Source: Xanthomonas campestris pv. phormiicola (GTDB lineage: Bacteria > Pseudomonadota > Gammaproteobacteria > Xanthomonadales > Xanthomonadaceae). From it: 64,000 bases of DNA. The DNA lies in assembly GCA_025666215.1 (NCBI GenBank), contig CP102593.1, positions 5,035,001 to 5,099,000 on the forward strand, in the 5' to 3' direction. How positions within the stretch are numbered: position 1 is the stretch's first letter; each line of letters begins with the position of its first letter. Of this stretch, positions 39,000-47,071 are shown piece after piece. A model generated the notes under the pieces. It searched no databases. It saw only the letters and a list, made by a program, of their open reading frames with translations, and was not told where the DNA came from. The translations under genes were made by a program, and so were the position numbers.

Positions 39000-40727
39000 A
39001 TGTTCAATATCCTCATCGATACGCCGAACCGGGACCAGCGCCATGTGCGCTGCCTGCATCGCGAATGCGGCATCGGCCGCGGCGACGGCAATCTGGTGGT
39101 GCTGCAAGGCTGGAGCATCGCGCAGCAACATGCGGCGCTGAAGCGCGAGGACGCCGGCATCTTCATCGAAGCCTTCGGCGGACGCGCCTCGGTGCTGGTC
39201 AACGGCGAGAAGGTATCTGGCAGCCGTGGTCCGTTGAGCAGCCGCGACCTGGTGCAGATCGGCGACTACCGCCTGCAGGTGGTCGGCGACGAGCCGGAAG
39301 CGGCCCCGCCGCGCCACGATCCGGCGACATTCAACGCGCCTGCCGCGGCACCGCTCGCCGACCCGGCGACCGCCGCGGCCAACCAGCCGATGGCCGACGT
39401 GCAGGCGCAGCAGCAACTGGCACGGCCCCAGGATCTGCCGCCGGATATCGCGGTCTATCGCGCCCAGGTCCACGCCTCGCTGGTCAAGCAGATGGATCTG
39501 CGCCGCCTGGACGTGCGCAGCATGGGCGACGACGCCCTGCGTACGGCCACGATCGCGCTGATCGACGACGTGCTGGAGCGCGAGTTCGCCAACCTGCCGA
39601 AGACGATCAACCGCCGGCGCCTGGCCAAGGAAGTACTGGACGAGGCGATCGGCCTGGGGCCGCTGGAGGACCTGATCGAGGACAACACGGTGACCGAGAT
39701 CATGGTCAACGCCTACGACCAGATCTTCATCGAGCGCGCCGGCCGCATCGAGCAGTCGCCGGTGTGCTTCACCAGCGATCGCGCGGTGCTGTCGGCGATC
39801 GAACGCATCGTCACCCCGCTCGGGCGGCGCATCGACGAGAGCTCGCCGATGGTCGATGCGCGCCTGAAGGACGGCTCGCGCGTCAACGCGATCATTCCGC
39901 CGATCGCGCTGCGCGGCCCCAGCATCAGCATCCGCAAGTTCTCCAAGCGCAAGCTGGAGGGCAAGGACCTGATCGACTTCGGCTCGCTCAACGCGCCGAT
40001 GCTGGAATTCCTGATCATGGCGGTGCGCGAGCGGCGCAACATCGTGGTCACCGGCGGCACCGGCTCGGGCAAGACCACGCTGCTCAACATCCTGTCCAAC
40101 TTCATCCCCGACACCGACCGCATCGTCACCATCGAGGACGCGGCCGAACTGAAGCTGGTACAGCCGAACCTGGTCGCGCTGGAGGCGCGCCCGCCGAACA
40201 TGGAAGGCAAGGGCCACATCTCGATCCGCGACCTGGTCCGCAACGCGTTGCGCATGCGCCCGGACCGCATCGTGGTCGGCGAGTGCCGCGGCGGCGAAGC
40301 GCTGGACATGCTGCAGGCGATGAATACCGGCCACGAGGGTTCGCTGACCACCGCGCACGCCAACAATCCGCGCGAGGCGCTGTCGCGCCTGGAAGTGATG
40401 GTGATGATGGCCGGCATGGAACTGCCGATGACCGTGGTGCGCGAACAGATCTCCTCGGCGGTGGACTTGATCGTGCACCAGAAGCGCTTCCCCTGCGGCT
40501 CCCGCAAGGTCAGCCACATCACCGAGATCACCGGCGTGGAAAGCGGCACCATCCAGCTGCAGGACGTGTTCCTGTTCAAGGCCAGGTCCAGCGCCGGCCG
40601 CGACGGCAAGGTCACCGGCGACTTCATCGCCACCGGCGCGGTGCCCGAGTTCTACGAGGAACTGGCCGAACGCGGCGTGCCGGTGGACCTGTCGATCTTC
40701 CGCAACGGCGGCCAGGGCAATGGATAA
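39000..40727 (+). CDS. cpaF: CpaF/TadA secretion ATPase with N-terminal FHA domain
   Basis: A 575-residue ATPase. Residues 1-97 form an FHA-like domain (GIGRGDGNLVVLQGWSIAQQHA, then LVNGEKV and LVQIGDYRL), a phosphothreonine-binding fold not present in textbook CpaF. After an Ala-rich linker (about 100-145) comes the T2SS/T4P-type ATPase: Walker A GGTGSGKTTLLN (about 352-363), Walker B-like VVGECRGGEALDML and the His-box TTAHANNP. It powers pilin assembly. The FHA domain may place assembly under Ser/Thr kinase control. Confidence 0.93.
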   Translation: MFNILIDTPNRDQRHVRCLHRECGIGRGDGNLVVLQGWSIAQQHAALKREDAGIFIEAFGGRASVLVNGEKVSGSRGPLSSRDLVQIGDYRLQVVGDEPEAAPPRHDPATFNAPAAAPLADPATAAANQPMADVQAQQQLARPQDLPPDIAVYRAQVHASLVKQMDLRRLDVRSMGDDALRTATIALIDDVLEREFANLPKTINRRRLAKEVLDEAIGLGPLEDLIEDNTVTEIMVNAYDQIFIERAGRIEQSPVCFTSDRAVLSAIERIVTPLGRRIDESSPMVDARLKDGSRVNAIIPPIALRGPSISIRKFSKRKLEGKDLIDFGSLNAPMLEFLIMAVRERRNIVVTGGTGSGKTTLLNILSNFIPDTDRIVTIEDAAELKLVQPNLVALEARPPNMEGKGHISIRDLVRNALRMRPDRIVVGECRGGEALDMLQAMNTGHEGSLTTAHANNPREALSRLEVMVMMAGMELPMTVVREQISSAVDLIVHQKRFPCGSRKVSHITEITGVESGTIQLQDVFLFKARSSAGRDGKVTGDFIATGAVPEFYEELAERGVPVDLSIFRNGGQGNG

Positions 40728-41571
40728 CATCTGGCTGGTCGCCCTGCTCGCGTTCAGCTGCGTCACCGTCTCCGGACTGTTGCTGGTGCGGGCCAGCGCG
40801 AATTTCATGCAGCGCTACCACGAGCGCTTCGTGGATACGGCGCGGCTGAACCTAGCCGACATGTTCCTGTTCGTCGACCCGCAGATGCTGTTCGTGGCCA
40901 ACGGCGTGGTGCTGGCGCTGATCCCGCTGCTGCTGTGGCTGATCAGCGGCAACCTGCTGCTGCCGGTGGTCGCGGTGATCGTGCTGGCGGTGGCGCCGCG
41001 CAAGATCTACCTGTGGCTGAAGCAGCGGCGGCTGGACCAGATCCAGCAACAGCTGCCCGACAGCCTGCTGATGATGTCCGGCAGCCTGCGCGCCGGCGTC
41101 GGCTTCAATCCGGCGCTGGAAGCGCTGGCCCATGACGGGCAACCGCCGCTGGCGCAGGAACTGGCGCTGATCCTGCGCGAGCAGCACATGGGCGTGCGTA
41201 CCGATGAGGCGCTGGAAAACTTCGCCGCGCGCGTCCCGATTCCCGACGTCAAGCTGTTCGTCGCCGCGGTGGGCATTTCGCGCGAGGTCGGCGGCAACCT
41301 GGCGGAAAGCCTGTCAACCCTGGCCGAGACCCTGCGCCGCAAATTGATCATGGAAGGCAAGGTCAAGGCACTGACCGCCCAGGGCAAATTGCAGGGCATC
41401 GTGATGGCGATGCTGCCGGCCGGCCTGGTCGGCTTCCTGGTGCTGTTCTACCCGGAAACGATGAACCCGATGTTCCATACCCTGCTCGGCTGGTGCGTTA
41501 TCGCGCTGATGTGCGTGCTCGAGTACCTGGGTTACCGCATGTGCCGCAAGATCATGACGATCGACATATGA
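40720..41571 (+). CDS. tadB: TadB-type inner-membrane platform protein
   Basis: A 283-residue T2SSF-domain protein with helices near both ends and a cytoplasmic domain (LPDSLLMMSGSLRAGVGFNPALEAL; REVGGNLAESLSTLAETLRR). Together with TadC it forms the platform that couples CpaF to pilin polymerisation. Overlaps cpaF by eight bases and tadC by ATGA. Confidence 0.9.
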   Translation: MDNIWLVALLAFSCVTVSGLLLVRASANFMQRYHERFVDTARLNLADMFLFVDPQMLFVANGVVLALIPLLLWLISGNLLLPVVAVIVLAVAPRKIYLWLKQRRLDQIQQQLPDSLLMMSGSLRAGVGFNPALEALAHDGQPPLAQELALILREQHMGVRTDEALENFAARVPIPDVKLFVAAVGISREVGGNLAESLSTLAETLRRKLIMEGKVKALTAQGKLQGIVMAMLPAGLVGFLVLFYPETMNPMFHTLLGWCVIALMCVLEYLGYRMCRKIMTIDI

Positions 41572-42458
41572 ACTGGATGCTCGCCCTGGTCGCGCTGCTG
41601 GCGCTGGCCGCCGTTGGCCTGGTGATGTTCGCGCTGCGCGGGCTGCTGCAGGCGGTGCCGCAGGACGATCGCAACTACCAGGATCCGCTGCCGTCGGCAT
41701 TGCGCCTGCTGTGGCCGCTGGTCACTGCCGCCACGCACCTGGTCGGCCCGCGGCTCAAGTCCGCGCAACTGGAGCGCGCGCACCGCAGCCTGCAGTCGGC
41801 CGGGCAGGACTTCGTGCTGACGCCGGAGGAACTGTACGGCACGCGCATCGTCGCCGCCTGCGCGGTCAGCGTGGTGTTCGCCGTCATCGTGATGCTGCTG
41901 GGCAAGTTCAGCATGGGCGCGCTGTCGATGTGCCTGCTGTTCGGCATCCCGCTGGGCTGGATGTATCCGACGCTGTGGCTGGGCGAACGGCGCAAGCAGC
42001 GCAGCAAGCACGTCGTGCGCGACCTGCCGACGTTCCTGGACTTCATCACCATGGCAGTGGAGGCCGGCCTGAACATCACCGGGGCCATCGAACAATCGGT
42101 GCAGAAAGGCCCGCCCGGACCGCTGTCGCAGGAGTTCTCGCGGATGCTGCGCGACCTGCGCGCCGGCCTGCCGCGCGCCGAGGCGCTGCGGCGCATGGCC
42201 GACCGCATGGACATCTCGCAGATCTCCAACTTCACCAGCGCGCTGATCCAGGCCGACCGGGTCGGCGCCAGCCTCAGCGAAACGCTACGCTCGCAGGCCA
42301 TGCAGCGCCGCGAGGAACGCTTCCTGCGCGCCGAGAAACTGGCCCTGGAAGCCCCAGTGAAGATGATGCTGCCGCTGGTGCTGTTCTTCTTCCCGCTGAT
42401 CTTCGTGGTGCTGGCCTATTTCATCTATCTGCAGATGAAGCAGCAGGGGATCCTGTGA
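41568..42458 (+). CDS. tadC: TadC-type inner-membrane platform protein
   Basis: A 296-residue T2SSF-domain protein: N-terminal helix (about 4-25), paired helices (about 98-140), cytoplasmic T2SSF domain (LPTFLDFITMAVEAGLN; DRVGASLSETLRSQAMQ) and C-terminal helix (about 265-290). ATG 41568 overlaps the TadB stop. A GTGA overlap leads into the DUF192 gene. Confidence 0.9.
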   Translation: MNWMLALVALLALAAVGLVMFALRGLLQAVPQDDRNYQDPLPSALRLLWPLVTAATHLVGPRLKSAQLERAHRSLQSAGQDFVLTPEELYGTRIVAACAVSVVFAVIVMLLGKFSMGALSMCLLFGIPLGWMYPTLWLGERRKQRSKHVVRDLPTFLDFITMAVEAGLNITGAIEQSVQKGPPGPLSQEFSRMLRDLRAGLPRAEALRRMADRMDISQISNFTSALIQADRVGASLSETLRSQAMQRREERFLRAEKLALEAPVKMMLPLVLFFFPLIFVVLAYFIYLQMKQQGIL

Positions 42459-42850
42459 GGTGCGGCACGCTGCGCCGCGAGGGCGAGGTGCTGCTGCACA
42501 GCGTGTGGCGCGCCGACACCTGGTGGCTGCGCCTGCGCGGCCTGCTCGGGCGCGCGCCGCTGCAGTCCGGCCAGGGCCTGTTGATCGAGCCCTGCAACAG
42601 CGTGCACACCTTCGCCATGGGCTACCCGCTGGATCTGCTGTTCTTCGACCGCGACGGCCATGTGCTGGAGTGGCGCGAGCGCATCAGGCCATGGCGCGGC
42701 GCCGCCTGCCTGCGCGCGCACGCCACGCTGGAACTGGCGGCAGGCAGCCTGCAGGCGCTGCAACCGACGCGCGGCGAGCGCCTGGCCTGGTGGCCGGCCG
42801 AAGCTTCCGCCGCATCCCGACCGACCGCGCTTGCAGGAGAACGTCCATGA
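42455..42850 (+). CDS. DUF192 protein embedded in Tad operon
   Basis: A 131-residue DUF192 protein with the core RLRGLLGRAPLQSGQGLLIEPCNSVHTFAMGYPLDLLFFD, split for length, and the family's conserved CNSVHTF(W/A)M. It starts at GTG 42455, which overlaps the tadC stop, and ends overlapping the next gene. No signal peptide. DUF192 proteins are small, of unknown function, often exported or near pili; its coupling here implies it takes part in Flp pilus biogenesis. Confidence 0.85.
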   Translation: MRCGTLRREGEVLLHSVWRADTWWLRLRGLLGRAPLQSGQGLLIEPCNSVHTFAMGYPLDLLFFDRDGHVLEWRERIRPWRGAACLRAHATLELAAGSLQALQPTRGERLAWWPAEASAASRPTALAGERP

Positions 42851-43527
42851 ACGCATTGCGTCACGTGCCGCGCCGGCAACGCGGCCAGTCCCTGGTCGAG
42901 TTCTGCGTGGTGGTGCCCACCTTCCTGTTCCTGGTGCTGGTGATCTTCCAGTTCATCCTGATCTATCGCGCCAAGACCGTGCTGGACTACGCCACGTTCC
43001 AGGCGGCGCGCGCCGGCGCGGTGAGCGGGGTGAAGCGGGGCGACATGCAGGACGCGCTCGCCGGCGGCCTGACGCCGCTGTTCGTGCAGTCGCCGGACAC
43101 CGCCAACGCGCTGCTCACCAAGCAGAAGATCAAGCTGACCGAGGTGCTGATCTTCTCCAAGATCGAAGTGATCTCGCCGACGCGCGCGGCCTTCAACGAA
43201 TTCCGCGAACGCCAGTACGACGGCCGCTACGCGCTGCCCAACGACAGCCTGGCGTTCCGCAACGCCAACATCGGCGGCAGCCAGGTCAACGTGCAGGACG
43301 CCAACATCCTGAAGATCAAGGTCACCTACCAGATGCCGCTGATCGTGCCGTTCGTCGACCGCGTCATCGTCGGCCTGTCGGATCTGGTCAGCGGCGGCGA
43401 AAGCTATCGGCCGGTCTCGATGTTGATCGAGGAGCCGATCAGCGGCCATCGCCGCATGCCGATCGAGTCCTACGCGGTGGTGCGCATGCAGTCGCCCATC
43501 TACGACAGCGGCAACCTTGCGCGCTGA
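42847..43527 (+). CDS. TadE-like pseudopilin, second copy
   Basis: A 226-residue protein with RRQRGQSLVEFCVVVPTFLFLVLVIF: a prepilin-type Gly, Glu at +5 (QSLVE), then a hydrophobic helix. The mature domain is extracytoplasmic. Overlap with the DUF192 gene (ATGA) and with the next gene (11 bases) places it in the same operon. Confidence 0.8.
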   Translation: MNALRHVPRRQRGQSLVEFCVVVPTFLFLVLVIFQFILIYRAKTVLDYATFQAARAGAVSGVKRGDMQDALAGGLTPLFVQSPDTANALLTKQKIKLTEVLIFSKIEVISPTRAAFNEFRERQYDGRYALPNDSLAFRNANIGGSQVNVQDANILKIKVTYQMPLIVPFVDRVIVGLSDLVSGGESYRPVSMLIEEPISGHRRMPIESYAVVRMQSPIYDSGNLAR

Positions 43528-44170
43528 ACGGCTGGCCGCGGCGTTGCTGGCCGGCACGCTGTGCCTCGTCAGTGCCCCGTCGCGGTCCCAAGCGACGGAC
43601 GCGGCGGCAGAAGGGCCACCGCCGCCGCAGGCCAGGCTGCAGGGACGCGCGTACGGCTTCGGTCCGCTGGGTCCGAAGCAGGCCGGCGACTCGGTCCAGG
43701 TGGAGGTGCGCCTGCGTGGCGAAGCGATCCGCATCGACTTCGTCGGCGCGCACGCGCCTGACGCCTACCTGGTCGCGCCCGGCACCCGCGGCCGCGCCTG
43801 GCTGATCAGCCGCTCCGGCGACTACCGGCTTCCGGTCGCCGACGCCAGCGGGCCTTACTGGTACGACCCCAAGGACCCCTGCGCACGGATCGGCGGGCGT
43901 TGCGCGCCGGCGCCCGGGGAGTTCATCGCCGGCCGCCTCGCCGCGGGCTGGCGCTACCAATCCGCCACGCAAGGACCCGACGGGACCACCACCGGCACGC
44001 TGTGGCTGGACGGCAACGGCCTGTTGCTCGGCTACCGCGGCCGCATCGGGAACCGACGCGACGAACGCAGCCTGCGTGTGGACACGGTCAGCTACGAACC
44101 CGTGCCCGCCGATGCCTTCGAGCCGCCGGAAGGCTTGCGCACGCCGGGCACGGCCGCACCGCGGCGCTGA
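43517..44170 (+). CDS. Exported hypothetical protein at end of Tad cluster
   Basis: A 217-residue protein starting at TTG 43517, inside the end of the TadE-like gene. Signal peptide (LAAALLAGTLCLVSAPSRSQA) and a beta-rich mature domain with a Cys pair (DPCARIGGRCAP). No family recognised. The start is uncertain because no ATG or GTG lies nearby, but the signal peptide begins right after this TTG. Confidence 0.65.
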   Translation: MRAERLAAALLAGTLCLVSAPSRSQATDAAAEGPPPPQARLQGRAYGFGPLGPKQAGDSVQVEVRLRGEAIRIDFVGAHAPDAYLVAPGTRGRAWLISRSGDYRLPVADASGPYWYDPKDPCARIGGRCAPAPGEFIAGRLAAGWRYQSATQGPDGTTTGTLWLDGNGLLLGYRGRIGNRRDERSLRVDTVSYEPVPADAFEPPEGLRTPGTAAPRR

Positions 44171-44201
44171 ACCCAGCCGGCGCCGCTGCTACCATCGGCG
44201 C

Positions 44202-45146
44202 ATGCGCATCCTGATCCTCGGCGCCGGCGCGACCGGCGGCTACTTCGGCGGACGCCTGGCCCAGGCCGGCGCCGACGTCACCTTCCTGGTCCGCCCGGCG
44301 CGGGCCGAGCGCCTGCAGCGCGACGGCTTGCGCATCCGCAGCCCGCGCGGCGATGCCGACGTTGCGGTGGCCACCCTGACCGCCGATACGTTGCCCGCAA
44401 CGGCCGCCGCGCGGCCGTTCGACCTGGCGATCCTCAGCTGCAAGGCATACGACCTGGGCAGCGCACTGGACGCGCTGGCGCCGGCAATGGGCACCGGCAC
44501 CGCGCTGCTGCCGATCCTCAACGGCCTGCGCCACTACCCGCTGCTGGACGCGCGCTTCGGCGCCGACCGCGTGCTCGGCGGCCTGTGCTTCATCAGCGCC
44601 ACGCTGGGCGCGGACGGCGCCATCGAGCACCTGGCCAAGCCGGCCTCGCTGACCTTCGGCGAGCGCGACGGGCGCGGCGCCGACAGCGCCCGCGTGCGCG
44701 ACCTGGCCGCCGCCTGCACGCAGGCCGGCATCGACCATGTCGCCACGCCCCGGATCGCGCAGGAACAGTGGATCAAGTACACCTTCCTGACCGCGCTGGC
44801 CGCGGCCACCTGCCTGATGCGCGCGCCGACCGGCCGCATCGTCGCCAGCGACGACGGCGTGGCGCTGTTGCGCGGGCTGTATGCCGAATGCACGGCGGTC
44901 GCCGCCGCCGCCGGCGAACCGGTGCCGGAAGCGGCGCAGGCCAGCGCGCTGCAGCTGCTGACCCAACCCGGCTCGCCGATGAAGGCCTCGATGCTGCGCG
45001 ACCTGGAAGCCGGGCAGCAGGTGGAAGCGCAGCACATCGTCGGCGACATGCTGGCCCGCGCCCGCGCCGCCGGCCATGCCGCACCGTGGCTGCTGGCCGC
45101 GTACTGCCATCTGCAGGCCTACCAGGCCGGGTTGGCGCAAGGCTGA
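44202..45146 (+). CDS. Ketopantoate reductase (PanE/ApbA family)
   Basis: A 314-residue cytoplasmic enzyme: NADP-binding GAGATGGYFGGRLA near the N-terminus, the family motif WIKYTFLTALAAATCL in the middle, and a C-terminal helical domain (SPMKASMLRDLEAGQQVE). PanE reduces 2-dehydropantoate to pantoate for coenzyme A. Family members also include other 2-ketoacid reductases, so panE itself is not certain. It starts 31 bases after the Tad cluster. Confidence 0.85.
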   Translation: MRILILGAGATGGYFGGRLAQAGADVTFLVRPARAERLQRDGLRIRSPRGDADVAVATLTADTLPATAAARPFDLAILSCKAYDLGSALDALAPAMGTGTALLPILNGLRHYPLLDARFGADRVLGGLCFISATLGADGAIEHLAKPASLTFGERDGRGADSARVRDLAAACTQAGIDHVATPRIAQEQWIKYTFLTALAAATCLMRAPTGRIVASDDGVALLRGLYAECTAVAAAAGEPVPEAAQASALQLLTQPGSPMKASMLRDLEAGQQVEAQHIVGDMLARARAAGHAAPWLLAAYCHLQAYQAGLAQG

Positions 45147-45291
45147 AGGTAGGGCGGCGGGCGACGCCGCCACGGTGACGCGCCTCGCAGCGGGGCGGCT
45201 CACGCCTGCAGCCCCCCGCACACCGCCATGCGTTTTGTGCAAGTGGGCCCGGCCGCGACAAGCGCGGCATGCGCCGGTCCGGCGGGCACGC

Positions 45292-45314
45292 GTCGGGACT
45301 GAAGTCCCTCCCAC
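45292..45314. repeat. REP-like palindrome, GGACT/AGTCC stem variant
   Basis: GTCGGGACTGAAGTCCCTCC has the same frame (GTCG-stem-TGAAG-stem-CTCC) as the copies at 5248, 46006 and 50332, but both stem arms are changed together, so pairing is kept. Confidence 0.7.
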
Positions 45315-45401
45315 AGTGCGCCCGGCCGGCCATCGCGCCTCTTCGCGCCCCGCTGACGCCCGCCGCGCCTATGCTCGCCGACCTGACCACGGCAAGCGGC
45401 G

Positions 45402-45914
45402 ATGAAGTGCATGGAAAAACTATTCCGCGGCGGCCATTTCCTCATCATCCTGCTGTTCCTGCTGTGCGCCGCCGGCCTGGTGGCGATGGCGGTGCTGGAG
45501 CTGTGGCACGGCCTCACCCCCGGCGGCGACCTGGTGATCCGCGACCGCTTCAACGTGGTGCTGGAGGCGATCGGCCTGCTCACCGTGGCGCTGGTGACGC
45601 TGGAACTGGGCCAGACCATCTTCGAGGAAGAGGTGCAGCGCGACGTCAAGATCAGCGGTCCGACGCGGGTGCGCCGCTATCTGTCGCGGTTCTTCGTGGT
45701 CATCGTCATCGCCCTGGCGATCGAAACGCTGGTGTCGATCTTCGAACTGATGCACGACGACCCGACCAAGCTGCCCTACGCCACCGCGGTCGGCCTGTGC
45801 GCGGCGCTGTTGCTGATCGCCTGGGGCGTGTTCGTCAAGCTCAACCGCAGCGCCGAGGAGCTGGAGCCCGAAGCGATGGCCGAGGCCAAGCGCGAGGACG
45901 CGCAGATCGAGTAG
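45402..45914 (+). CDS. Four-helix membrane protein, hypothetical
   Basis: A 170-residue protein with membrane segments at about 12-34, 50-70, 93-113 and 125-147, and an acidic C-terminal tail (EELEPEAMAEAKREDAQIE). Arrangement like PsiE-type small membrane proteins, but I cannot assign a family. Starts at ATG 45402, with ATG 45411 as an alternative. Confidence 0.7.
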   Translation: MKCMEKLFRGGHFLIILLFLLCAAGLVAMAVLELWHGLTPGGDLVIRDRFNVVLEAIGLLTVALVTLELGQTIFEEEVQRDVKISGPTRVRRYLSRFFVVIVIALAIETLVSIFELMHDDPTKLPYATAVGLCAALLLIAWGVFVKLNRSAEELEPEAMAEAKREDAQIE

Positions 45915-45960
45915 CGCGGATCCGCGCCACGGAAAACCGGCGCAGCGCCAGGCCATGAAC

Positions 45961-46030
45961 CCTGTAGAAGCGGCGTCAGCCGCGACCGGAGTTATCGGTA
46001 ATGCTCGTCGCGGCTGAAGCCGCTCCTGCG
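45961..46030. repeat. REP-like inverted pair, copy 2
   Basis: An inverted REP (CTGTAGAAGCGGCGTCAGCCGCGAC, 45962-45986) and a direct REP (GTCGCGGCTGAAGCCGCTCC, 46007-46026) flank a spacer of about 20 bases. It forms a long BIME-type hairpin between convergent genes. Confidence 0.8.
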
Positions 46031-46163
46031 AGTCGCCGCGAACACGAACGGCCTTAACTGAATGCTGCGGCAGCGCACCTGCCGCCCGCCATTGGGTCCG
46101 TGCAGGACAGGAGCGCATCGCCACGCACAACGGCGATAGCCGCCAACATGCAGCGGACGCCGC

Positions 46164-46961
46164 TCACCCGGCGTCGGGCAAGCGGAAGAACCCGCGTGCG
46201 GTGGCGGTGGTCGCCGCCGCGGTCGCCGCCACGTCCTCGCCACGGTCGCGCGCCAGCTCCTCGACGATATGCGCCAGGAACGCCGGCTCGTTGCGCCGGT
46301 CCTTCGGCAGCGGCTTGAGCGTGCGCGGCAGCAGGTACGGCGCGTCGGTCTCGATCATCAGCCGCGCGGCCGGGATGTTCCTGACCAGCTCGCGCAGATG
46401 CGCGCCGCGGCGTTCGTCGCACAGCCAGCCGGTGATGCCGATGTGCCAGTCGCGGTCCAGGTAGTCGAACAGTTCCTCGCGCGTGCCGGTGAAGCAATGC
46501 ACCACCGCCGGGCCGAGCTTGCCGTCGAACTGGCGCATCAGCGCCAGGAAATCCGCATGCGCGTCGCGCTGGTGCAGGAACAGCGGCTTGCCGGTGTCGG
46601 CGGCCAGCTGCAGCTGGCGCTCGAACGCGCGGTGCTGCGCCGGGCGCGGCGCCAGGTCGCGGAAGTAGTCCAGCCCGCACTCGCCCACCGCCACCACCTC
46701 GGCATGCGCGTGCAGCGCGCGCAGTTCGGCGTCGCATTCGGCGGTGTACTCGAGCGCGTGGTGCGGATGCACGCCGGCGGTGGCGTAGAGGAAACCGGGG
46801 TGCTGCTGCGCCAGCTGCAACGCCAGCGGCGAGTGCTCGCGGCTGGCGCCGGTCACCACCAACTGCGCGACGCCGGCATCGCGCGCGCGCTGCAGCACCG
46901 CGTCGCGGTCGCGATCGAAGGAGTCGTGGGTGAGGTTGGCGCCGATATCGATCAGAGTCAT
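46164..46961 (-). CDS. TatD family metal-dependent hydrolase
   Basis: A 265-residue TIM-barrel enzyme with the TatD motifs: DIGANLTHDSF at the start, AGVHPHHA, VGECGLDYF, FLHQRDAH, VHCFTGT and ETDAPYLLP. TatD enzymes are Mg-dependent 3'-5' exonucleases acting in DNA repair. It is divergent from hrpB with about 110 bases between. Confidence 0.92.
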   Translation of the reverse strand: MTLIDIGANLTHDSFDRDRDAVLQRARDAGVAQLVVTGASREHSPLALQLAQQHPGFLYATAGVHPHHALEYTAECDAELRALHAHAEVVAVGECGLDYFRDLAPRPAQHRAFERQLQLAADTGKPLFLHQRDAHADFLALMRQFDGKLGPAVVHCFTGTREELFDYLDRDWHIGITGWLCDERRGAHLRELVRNIPAARLMIETDAPYLLPRTLKPLPKDRRNEPAFLAHIVEELARDRGEDVAATAAATTATARGFFRLPDAG

Positions 46962-47071
46962 GCGGAGATGCCGAGGAAGCCGGGCAGGAAAGCGGGAGAT
47001 TGTACGGGGCCGGCGCTACCGGCGAGAGGCGCGCGCTCTACAGCGGCGCGGCCGATCCGTATCCTTGGCCG

